NCBI GenBank assembly: GCA_018333835.1
Contig: JAGXSL010000131.1
Location: 1 to 43,503 of the forward strand
DNA: 43,503 nucleotides
From: Lysobacteraceae bacterium
Lineage (GTDB): Bacteria; Pseudomonadota; Gammaproteobacteria; Xanthomonadales; Xanthomonadaceae
Direction: 5' to 3'
Shown piece after piece: positions 37,394 to 43,503 of the stretch. Both the position numbers and the translations under genes were made by a program. The stretch's first letter is position 1; each line of letters starts with the position of its first letter. The notes beneath the pieces are model-generated. The model ran no database searches and was not told where the DNA came from. It worked only from the letters and a program-made list of their open reading frames with translations.

Positions 37394-38791
37394 ATGGCCG
37401 CCCAACCCGGCAACCCCACCCCCAGCGAGTCGCCCAAGGGGGGCGGCTTCTTCGACGTGCAGACCTGGTTGCCGGAGGACCCGGTGTTCTGGAAAGCCAA
37501 CAAGTGGCTGGCGATCCGCACCCTGGTCATCGCCTTCCTCGCCCTGCACCTCGCCTTCGCGGTCTGGTTCACCTGGAGCGCGCTGGTCGTGCGCCTGCCG
37601 GGACTGGGTTTCGACCTCAGCGTCGAGCAGCGCTTCTGGTTGCCGGCGATGGCCCTGTTGATGGGTGCGGTGGCGCGATTCCCGCACAGTTTCCTGGTCC
37701 TGAAGATCGGCGGCATGTGGACCACCCTGATCTTCACCCTGGCCTTGCTGATTCCGATCTTCGGCATCGGCCATGTGGTGCAGGATCCGAACACGCCGTT
37801 CTCGACACTGCTGTTCTGGGCCGGTGTGGCCGGCCTGTGCGCGGGCGGGCAGATCTCCTCGACCGCCGCCAACATCAGCCTGTGGTTCCCGAAGCGGATC
37901 GGCGGCACCGCCCTCGGCTTCACCATCGGTTTCGGCAACCTCGGCGCCTCGACCGCCCAGTTCCTGGTGCCGCTGGTGATCGGCGTCGGCCTGTTCGGCG
38001 CGGTCGCCGGCGAATCGATGGTCTTCCGGGTGTTCGGCCCGGAGGCCGGCGTCGTACTGCGCGAAACCCTGATGTACCCGCAAAACGCGGTCTACATCTG
38101 GCTGATCCCGACCCTGGTCCTGAGCGTGCTCGTGCTCTTCGGCATGAAGAACCACCCCGCGCGCGGCTCCTTCAGAGAACAGCTTCAGGTCGTCAAGCTC
38201 AAGCACACCTGGATCCAGACCATCCTCTACACCTTCACCTTCGGCACCTTCTCGGGTTTCGTCGCCTCGACCCCGCTCCTGATCCGCGAGGTCTTCGGCA
38301 AGCTGCCGGACGCGCCCGATCCCCTGGCCTGGGCCTGGATCGGCCCGCTGGTCGGTGCCCTGATCCGGCCGCTCGGCGGCATCCTGTCGGACAAGTTCGG
38401 CGGCTCGAACATGACGATGGTGGTGTTCCTGATCATGGGCGGCTCGGCCGTTGGTCTCACCTTCCTCACCGCGCCGACCTCGGTCGAGCAGTTCCAGCTG
38501 TTCTTCATCGTCCTGCTCGGCATCTTCCTCGGTGCTGGCATCGGCAACGCCAGCGTGTTCAAGCAGATCGTCATGATCTTCGACCCCAAGCAAGGCGGCC
38601 CGGTGCTCGGCTTCACGGCGGCCGCGGCGGTGCTGCTGCTCGGCTTCTTCGTGCCGATCCTGTTCGGCCGCTCGTTCGCCGCCACCGGCAGCCCGAACGC
38701 CGCGCTGTGGTTCTTCGCCTTCCTCTACGCCGTCGGCATCGTGCTGAACTACTGGTACTACTGGCGCAAGGGGGCGGAAAAGCCCTGCTGA
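37394..38791 (+). CDS. narK: Nitrate/nitrite transporter NarK
   Basis: A 465-residue MFS protein with 12 hydrophobic segments. The nitrate signature is seen in AGGQISSTAANISLWFPKR and in GFTIGFGNLGASTAQFLVP, together with the arginine pair of nitrate-binding proteins (R in RFPHSFLVLKIGG). It brings nitrate in and nitrite out to serve a cytoplasm-facing nitrate reductase, which is not encoded in this window. The N-terminal 30 residues are soluble. It has an upstream FNR box and is followed by a strong terminator. Confidence 0.95.
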   Translation: MAAQPGNPTPSESPKGGGFFDVQTWLPEDPVFWKANKWLAIRTLVIAFLALHLAFAVWFTWSALVVRLPGLGFDLSVEQRFWLPAMALLMGAVARFPHSFLVLKIGGMWTTLIFTLALLIPIFGIGHVVQDPNTPFSTLLFWAGVAGLCAGGQISSTAANISLWFPKRIGGTALGFTIGFGNLGASTAQFLVPLVIGVGLFGAVAGESMVFRVFGPEAGVVLRETLMYPQNAVYIWLIPTLVLSVLVLFGMKNHPARGSFREQLQVVKLKHTWIQTILYTFTFGTFSGFVASTPLLIREVFGKLPDAPDPLAWAWIGPLVGALIRPLGGILSDKFGGSNMTMVVFLIMGGSAVGLTFLTAPTSVEQFQLFFIVLLGIFLGAGIGNASVFKQIVMIFDPKQGGPVLGFTAAAAVLLLGFFVPILFGRSFAATGSPNAALWFFAFLYAVGIVLNYWYYWRKGAEKPC

Positions 38792-38820
38792 ACCGCGAGA
38801 CCCCATCGCCCCGGTTTCGA

Positions 38821-38848
38821 AGAACGCCCCGCGAGGGGCGTTCTTTTT
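38821..38848 (+). terminator. Intrinsic terminator after narK
   Basis: A 10-bp perfect stem (AGAACGCCCC, loop GCGA, GGGGCGTTCT) followed by a run of T. It is 30 bp after the narK stop. On the other strand no T tract follows, so it acts for narK only. Confidence 0.92.
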
Positions 38849-38857
38849 GCCGCGCGA

Positions 38858-38871
38858 TTGACTTGGATCAG
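38858..38871 (+). promoter_or_regulatory. FNR-like box of modABC-modE
   Basis: TTGACTTGGATCAG, one change from TTGA-N6-TCAA. TAGCGT at 38894-38899 is 32 bp from its centre, the class II distance. It lies just after the narK terminator. Confidence 0.65.
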
Positions 38872-38896
38872 AACGCCGGGCGCGGGCGGCCGGTAG

Positions 38897-38920
38897 CGTT
38901 GTATACCCGGCTTTATTCCG
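38897..38920 (+). promoter_or_regulatory. Candidate ModE operator in the modA promoter
   Basis: Half-sites CGTTGTATA and TTTATTCCG separated by six bases (CCCGGC). They resemble the CGnTATA-N6-TATAnnCG shape of ModE sites with several mismatches. It overlaps the inferred -10 and start of modA, where a repressor would block transcription when molybdate is present. Confidence 0.45.
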
Positions 38921-38945
38921 CCTTCCGCCCGCAAGGAAACCGCCC

Positions 38946-39704
38946 GTGCGCATGCCCCCCCGGTTCTGGGCCCTGCTGCTGCTCGCCATCGGCAGCGCCG
39001 GCTTCGCTGCCCCGCCACGCGAGATCATCGTCTCGGCCGGGGCCAGCCTCACCGAGGTCTTCACCGAGGCCGCGCGGCAGTACGAGGCCCGCCACCCCGA
39101 CGTCCGCGTGCTGCTCAATTTCGGTGCCTCGGGCAGCCTGCTCCAGCAGATCGCGATGGGGGCCCCGGTCGATGTGTTCGCTTCCGCCGACCAGGAAACC
39201 ATGGACCGCGCCGCCCGGAAGGGCCTGATCCGGCCCGGACAGCGCCACGACTTCGCCGGCAATGCCCTGGTCGTCGCGGTGCCGCGGGACTCGCGCCTCG
39301 CCATCGGCACGCTGGCGGACCTGCATCAGCCGGCGGTCCGCCGCATCGCCATCGGCAACCCCGCCACCGTGCCGGCCGGCCGCTACGCCCACCGCGCCCT
39401 GCGCGATGCCGGCCACCAGGAGGCCCTGTCCGGCAAGCTGATCGCCACGCAGAACGTGCGCCAGGCGCTGGACTACGTCGCCCGCGGCGAAGTGGAGGCC
39501 GCCTTCGTCTACCGCACCGACGTGCTCGTCATGCCCGAACGCGTTCGCCAGGCCTTCGTGGTGCCCTTGGCGAAGCCGATCCGCTACCCGATCGCGGCGG
39601 TCGCCGACTCCCGGCATCCCGACGACGCCGCCCGCTTCATCGCCTTCGTGCGCGGCGAGGAAGGCCAGGCGCTGTTGCGCCGCCACGGCTTCCTGTCGCC
39701 CTGA
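38946..39704 (+). CDS. modA: Periplasmic molybdate-binding protein
   Basis: A 252-residue solute-binding protein. A signal peptide (about 1-22, FWALLLLAIGSAGFAA) is followed by SAGASLTEVFTEAARQYE, FGASGSLLQQIAMGAPVDVF and GNPATVPAGRYA, the ModA pattern with the oxyanion-binding Ser residues. It delivers molybdate to ModBC for the molybdenum cofactor of nitrate reductase. GTG at 38946 is preferred because AAGGA sits 8 nt ahead; ATG 38952 is the alternative. Confidence 0.95.
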   Translation: MRMPPRFWALLLLAIGSAGFAAPPREIIVSAGASLTEVFTEAARQYEARHPDVRVLLNFGASGSLLQQIAMGAPVDVFASADQETMDRAARKGLIRPGQRHDFAGNALVVAVPRDSRLAIGTLADLHQPAVRRIAIGNPATVPAGRYAHRALRDAGHQEALSGKLIATQNVRQALDYVARGEVEAAFVYRTDVLVMPERVRQAFVVPLAKPIRYPIAAVADSRHPDDAARFIAFVRGEEGQALLRRHGFLSP

Positions 39705-39716
39705 GGCCTTGCGATC

Positions 39717-40406
39717 TTGCCGTCGATCGCCGCCGTGGACGCCCTCTGGCCCGCCCTGGCCTTGTCGCTCCAGGTCGCGCTGTGGTCCTGCGCCATCACC
39801 CTGCTGCTGGGCGGCGGGCTCGGCCTGCTGATCGCGCGGACCCGCTTTCCCGGCCGCGAACTGCTCGACACCCTGCTGACCCTGCCGATGGTGCTGCCGC
39901 CCACGGTCATCGGCTATTACCTGTTGGTCGTGATCGGCCGGCGTGGCTGGCTCGGCAGCTGGCTGGACGAAACCTTCGGCATCCAGTTGGTCTTCACCTG
40001 GCAGGGGGCGGTGATCGCCGCGGCCCTGGTCACCTTCCCCCTCGTGTTCAAGCCGGCACGGGCGGCGTTCGAATCGGTGGACAGCCAACTCGAACAGGCC
40101 GCCCGGACCCTGGGCCTGCCCGAGTGGGCGGTGTTCCTGCGCGTCACCCTGCCCCTGGCCTGGCGCGGCATCTTCGCCGGCCTGCTGCTGAGCTTCGCGC
40201 GGGCGATGGGGGAATTCGGTGCCACCCTGATGGTGGCCGGCAGCCTGCCGGGCAAGACGCAGACCCTGTCGGTGGCGGTCTACACCGCCGTGCAGGCCGG
40301 TGACGATGCCGGTGCCGCCACCCTCGCCCTGGTCACCGCCAGCGTCTGCGTGGCCGTGCTGCTTGCCGCCAACCGGCTCAATCCCTCCCGGCCGAGCGCG
40401 CCATGA
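39717..40406 (+). CDS. modB: Molybdate ABC transporter permease
   Basis: A 229-residue membrane protein with five to six hydrophobic segments. The EAA loop is AARTLGLPEWAVFLRVTLPL, and the middle has LPMVLPPTVIGYYLL, both typical of ModB. The proposed start is TTG at 39717, with GAGG 10 nt ahead; GTG at 39735 is an in-frame alternative. It overlaps modC by 4 bp (ATGA). Confidence 0.93.
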   Translation: MPSIAAVDALWPALALSLQVALWSCAITLLLGGGLGLLIARTRFPGRELLDTLLTLPMVLPPTVIGYYLLVVIGRRGWLGSWLDETFGIQLVFTWQGAVIAAALVTFPLVFKPARAAFESVDSQLEQAARTLGLPEWAVFLRVTLPLAWRGIFAGLLLSFARAMGEFGATLMVAGSLPGKTQTLSVAVYTAVQAGDDAGAATLALVTASVCVAVLLAANRLNPSRPSAP

Positions 40407-41092
40407 CGATGCCAGGGCCACTGCTCGACGTCGCGATCCGCAAGACCCTGCGCTCCGGCCCCCGGGTCTTCGAACTCGATGTGCGCATCCGCTCGGACCG
40501 CGAACGGCTGGTCGTGCTGGGCCCCTCGGGGGCCGGCAAGACCCTGCTGCTGCAAGCCATCGCCGGCTTGCTGCCACCGGATGCCGGTCACATCCGGCTG
40601 CGCGGGCGGACCCTGTTCGACCGGCGACTCGGGGTGTGCCTGCCGGCCCGCGCCCGGCGCATCGGCTACGTGTTCCAGGACTACGCCCTGTTCCCGCACC
40701 TCGATGTGCGCCAGAACGTCGCGTTCGGCCTGAATCGCCACGCCTTGAACCCCGGCCGCAACGCACGATTCCCCGAAGTCGAAGACTGGTTGGCGCGATT
40801 CGGTCTTGCCACCATGGCGCACCAGCGGCCGGCTGAACTCTCCGGGGGCCAACGCCAGCGCGTCGCCCTGGCCCGGGCCTTGGTCACGGAGCCGCAGGCC
40901 CTGTTGCTCGACGAGCCTTTCGCGGCCCTCGACCCGGCCTTGCGCCAGGACCTGCGCGACGAACTCGACCAGCTGCAACGCCGCCTCGGCATCCCGATGC
41001 TGCTGATCACCCACGACCCCGAGGACGCCGCGCGTTTCGGCGAGACGATCCTCCAGCTCGAAGGTGGGCGCGCCGTGGAGTCCACGCCGTGA
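40403..41092 (+). CDS. modC: Molybdate ABC transporter ATPase, short form
   Basis: A 229-residue ATPase with Walker A GPSGAGKT (40-47), signature ELSGGQRQRVALARAL, Walker B LLLDEPFAALD and H-loop LLITHDPED. Most ModC proteins have about 350 residues with a C-terminal molybdate-binding (TOBE) domain; that domain is absent here. The stop overlaps the GTG start of modE, so sensing may rest with ModE alone. It energises ModB. Confidence 0.92.
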   Translation: MTMPGPLLDVAIRKTLRSGPRVFELDVRIRSDRERLVVLGPSGAGKTLLLQAIAGLLPPDAGHIRLRGRTLFDRRLGVCLPARARRIGYVFQDYALFPHLDVRQNVAFGLNRHALNPGRNARFPEVEDWLARFGLATMAHQRPAELSGGQRQRVALARALVTEPQALLLDEPFAALDPALRQDLRDELDQLQRRLGIPMLLITHDPEDAARFGETILQLEGGRAVESTP

Positions 41093-41889
41093 GCGACTTC
41101 ACCCTGCACGCGGCGCTCTGGATCGCCGTCGGCGGCACCCGTTTCGGCGGGAGCGACCGCATCGCCCTGCTCGCCGCCCTCGGCGAACACGGCTCGATCA
41201 CCCGCGCCGCCAAGGCCGTGGGCATCAGCTACAAGGCCGCCTGGGACGCCGTCGAGGCGATGAACAACCTCGCCGGCGAAGCGCTGGTGGCGCGCACGAC
41301 GGGCGGCCGCGGCGGCGGCGGCACCCGCTTGACGGCGCGCGGCGAGAAGCTGGTCCGCAACTTCCGCGCCCTCGAGCGCGAACACCGGCGCTTGCTGGAT
41401 GAACTGGCCCGGCCGTCCACCGGCATCGCCGACGATGCCCTGCTGATCAGGAGAATGACCTTGAAGACCAGCGCGAGAAACCAGTTCCAGGGGCGCATCC
41501 TCGCCCTGGCGCGTGGTGCGGTGAACGACGAGGTGACGATCGCGATCGCCGGCGGCAACCCGCTGGTCGCAGTACTGACCCGCAGCAGCACCGCCAGCCT
41601 CGGCCTCGCGGTGGGGCGCGAAGTCTTCGCTCTGGTCAAGGCCAGCTCGGTGGTCCTCGTGACCGGCGCTGCCGAGGCGCGCTTTTCCGCCCGCAACCAG
41701 TTGACCGGCACGATCCGCCGGATCGAGCGCGGCGCGGTCCACAGCGAAGTGGTGCTCGATCTGCCCACCGCCGGCAGCCTCGCTGCCGTCATCACCAACC
41801 GCAGCCGGGAGGCGCTCGGCTTGACGGTCGGCATGCCGGTCACGGCCCTGTTCAAGGCCTCCAGCGTGATCCTCGGCACCACGGACTGA
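41089..41889 (+). CDS. modE: Molybdate-dependent regulator ModE
   Basis: A 266-residue regulator. The winged helix spans about 20-85 (GEHGSITRAAKAVGISYKAA, then AMNNLAGEALVAR). Two tandem Mop/TOBE domains follow, each with SARNQ(F/L)xGxI near 125 and 196, ending in KASSVVL and KASSVIL. It represses modABC when molybdate is bound. The GTG start at 41089 overlaps modC. Having modE at the end of the operon makes a simple feedback unit. Confidence 0.95.
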   Translation: MSDFTLHAALWIAVGGTRFGGSDRIALLAALGEHGSITRAAKAVGISYKAAWDAVEAMNNLAGEALVARTTGGRGGGGTRLTARGEKLVRNFRALEREHRRLLDELARPSTGIADDALLIRRMTLKTSARNQFQGRILALARGAVNDEVTIAIAGGNPLVAVLTRSSTASLGLAVGREVFALVKASSVVLVTGAAEARFSARNQLTGTIRRIERGAVHSEVVLDLPTAGSLAAVITNRSREALGLTVGMPVTALFKASSVILGTTD

Positions 41890-41905
41890 CGAAGAATACG
41901 CCGGC

Positions 41906-41919
41906 TTGACCTGCGGCAA
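41906..41919 (+). promoter_or_regulatory. FNR-like box of the porin gene
   Basis: TTGACCTGCGGCAA, one change from TTGA-N6-TCAA. AAAAAT at 41942-41947 is 32 bp from its centre and the ATG is 64 bp away, the same distance as at narK. It sits in a wider imperfect inverted repeat (GCCGGCTTG, CAAGGCGGC) that could also mark the modE end. Confidence 0.45.
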
Positions 41920-41976
41920 GGCGGCCATCGCGGCACCCCGGAAAAATGCACGGCGAATCCCACACTGGAGCACGCC

Positions 41977-43194
41977 ATGCGCCTCGCACTCGCCATCCTG
42001 CTGGCCCTTCCCTACGCCGTCACGGCAACGGCCCAGACGGCCCCGGCCCCAGCCCCAGCGGCCACGCCAGCGGCCACGCCACCCAAGCCCTGGACCTTCC
42101 AGTGGCGCTACCGCCACGAGGCGGTGCAGGACGCCGCCTTCGCCCGCGACGCCGCGGCCGACACCCTGCGCCTGCGCGTGGGCTTCCAGCACGCTTTCGG
42201 CCACGGCTGGAGCAGCATGGTCGAAGCCGAGGGCGTGGTCGAGCTGAACGACCGCTTCAACTCCGGGGCCAACGGGCAAACCCAATTCCCCCCGGTGCCG
42301 GATGCCCGCGCGCTGGAAATCAACCAGGCCTTCGTCGACTGGCGCGGCGGAGCCTGGGGCACCCGCCTCGGCCGGCAGGTCATCGCCCTCGACAACGCCC
42401 GCTTCATCGGCAACGTGGACTGGCGGCAGAACATGCAGAGCTTCGACGCGGCGCAGGTGCAATGGCGGCCGAACGCCCAATTCGACCTGCAGGCCTACTG
42501 GCTGGGCCGGATGCACCACCCGGTCGGCGACAACGCCCGCGACCCGCTGGCCCGCGAGCGTGAGCTCGACGGCCGCTTGCTGCGCGGCCAGTGGGCCGTG
42601 CCGGGCGGCAGCCTGGTCGGTTACGGCTACTGGATCGAGGACCGCGACGTGGCCAGCGCCTCCACCCGCACCTTCGGCCTGCGCTATGCCGGTGCCTGGC
42701 CCCTGGAGGCCGGGTGGCGGCTGGGCCTCACCGCCGAAATGGCGAACCAGGCCGCCTATGCCCGTGCCACCGGCGGCGACACCCGCTACCACTTGATCGA
42801 GCCTCGCCTCGAACGCGGCCCGCTGGTGCTCCGGGCCGGTTTCGAGCGTCTCGGTGCCGGCAGCGACCGCGCCTTCCAGACCCCGCTCGCTACCCTGCAC
42901 GCCTTCAACGGCTGGGCCGACAAGTTCCTGACCACGCCGATCAACGGCCTGGAGGACCGCTACGTTTCGGTGCAAGGGGCCTTCAACGTGGCCGGAAAGG
43001 CCGCCACCTGGCTGCTCAGGGCGCACGACTTCCAGTCCGACCGCGGTGTCGACTACGGCCAGGAGTGGAACGCCCAGCTCGGCGTCACCCTTCGCCCGGG
43101 CCTCAACACCCTGTTGAAGTGGGCCGACTACGAGAGCGAGGGTTTCGCCCGCGATACCCGCAAGCTGTGGTTCCAGGTGGAATGGACGCATTGA
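41977..43194 (+). CDS. Alginate-export-type outer-membrane porin
   Basis: A 405-residue beta-barrel protein. The signal peptide is about 1-20 (cleavage near ATAQ), followed by a Pro/Ala linker (residues 21-36). The rest has alternating amphipathic strands with FQWRYRHEAVQDAAF, RLGRQVIALDNARFIGNVDW and SLVGYGYWIED, which match the Alginate_exp family. It ends WFQVEWTH. Members form small-solute channels; nearness to narK and modABC suggests nitrate or other anion entry, which is inference. Confidence 0.85.
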   Translation: MRLALAILLALPYAVTATAQTAPAPAPAATPAATPPKPWTFQWRYRHEAVQDAAFARDAAADTLRLRVGFQHAFGHGWSSMVEAEGVVELNDRFNSGANGQTQFPPVPDARALEINQAFVDWRGGAWGTRLGRQVIALDNARFIGNVDWRQNMQSFDAAQVQWRPNAQFDLQAYWLGRMHHPVGDNARDPLARERELDGRLLRGQWAVPGGSLVGYGYWIEDRDVASASTRTFGLRYAGAWPLEAGWRLGLTAEMANQAAYARATGGDTRYHLIEPRLERGPLVLRAGFERLGAGSDRAFQTPLATLHAFNGWADKFLTTPINGLEDRYVSVQGAFNVAGKAATWLLRAHDFQSDRGVDYGQEWNAQLGVTLRPGLNTLLKWADYESEGFARDTRKLWFQVEWTH

Positions 43195-43224
43195 AGCGCC
43201 GTGCCGGTCGGCATGAGAGATGGA

Positions 43225-43503
43225 TCAGAGAGGGATCACGAGCTCGGAGTAGCCCGAAAGCCTCGAATCCGCCGTCACCAGGCGCAGCGGCTCGGTGAGC
43301 GCCTGGGCCACGAGAAGCCGATCGAAGGGATCGGCATGGAGGGGCGGGAGCCGAGCGACGCGCCCCGCGTGAGCGTCGGTGATGGGCAGTGCGATGAAGC
43401 CGGCGGCTTCGACCGCGTCCGCGAAAACCTCGGGGCCTGGCGAGATTTTGCCGAGCGAATGCTTGATGGCGATCTCCCACACCGAAGCCGCGGAGACGTA
43501 GGC
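43225..43503 (-). CDS. VapC-like PIN-domain toxin (5'-truncated by window edge)
   Basis: The last 92 residues of a PIN-domain ribonuclease. The frame runs off the window; the first visible residues AYVSAASVWEIAIKHSLGKI belong to the middle of the domain. Acidic site residues are seen in the WE and in LHADPFDRLLVAQAL, LVTADSRL. The N-terminal DTH motif and the expected antitoxin gene lie beyond the edge. Confidence 0.85.
   Translation of the reverse strand, partial: AYVSAASVWEIAIKHSLGKISPGPEVFADAVEAAGFIALPITDAHAGRVARLPPLHADPFDRLLVAQALTEPLRLVTADSRLSGYSELVIPL

Overview
The window is 43.5 kb of GC-rich, densely coding bacterial chromosome. The minCDE order, the gene families and the general style suggest a gammaproteobacterium of the Xanthomonadales/Lysobacterales type. 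The right-hand third suggests an organism able to respire nitrate. This placement is inferred from gene content; no rRNA, tRNA, insertion sequence, prophage or CRISPR array was seen. No gene-free stretch exceeds 300 bp.

Layout. 1-2.1 kb: the end of a secreted propeller-like protein, a small membrane protein and a VanY-type peptidase. 2.1-2.36 kb: an intergenic region with three direct repeats. 2.36-8.6 kb (minus): an operon-like series of SRPBCC protein, GldA-like ATPase, GldF-like permease, GldG-like protein, DUF4340-like lipoprotein and HhH-GPD DNA glycosylase. 8.76-10.56 kb (minus): a NarL/DesK-type two-component pair. 10.67-13.62 kb (plus): a GNAT protein, minC, minD, minE and a small HEAGH metallopeptidase-like protein that seems to start at CTG overlapping the minE stop. 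13.57-16.12 kb (minus): two coupled MFS transporters. 16.2-22.2 kb (plus): SrkA-like kinase, PAS-GGDEF protein, periplasmic cyclophilin, Bcp peroxiredoxin with a lysine-rich repeat tail, a lone receiver protein and a methyltransferase. 22.3-23.97 kb (minus): an orphan hutU. 24.1-29.6 kb (plus): a complete seven-gene Mrp Na+/H+ antiporter operon. 29.6-32 kb: a GCS2-type carboxylate-amine ligase and a stand-alone homoserine dehydrogenase.

32-43.2 kb looks like an anaerobic nitrate module. On the minus strand are a 40-residue Cys/Gly-rich peptide, a HemN-like protein that has lost most radical-SAM residues, and an oxygen-sensing FNR protein. Facing them are a 134-residue protein of unknown function, nadA-nadB, narK, modABC with modE, and an alginate-export-type porin. 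FNR-like palindromes (TTGA-N6-TCAA type) lie at near-constant distance from candidate -10 boxes and starts in front of the peptide/134-aa pair, narK, modA and the porin. This suggests a local FNR regulon that couples nitrate transport, molybdate supply for nitrate reductase and the uncharacterised peptide/pseudo-HemN pair. The window ends inside a VapC-like PIN toxin gene.

The most promising undescribed element is the peptide, HemN-like pseudoenzyme and FNR unit at 31,989-34,288.
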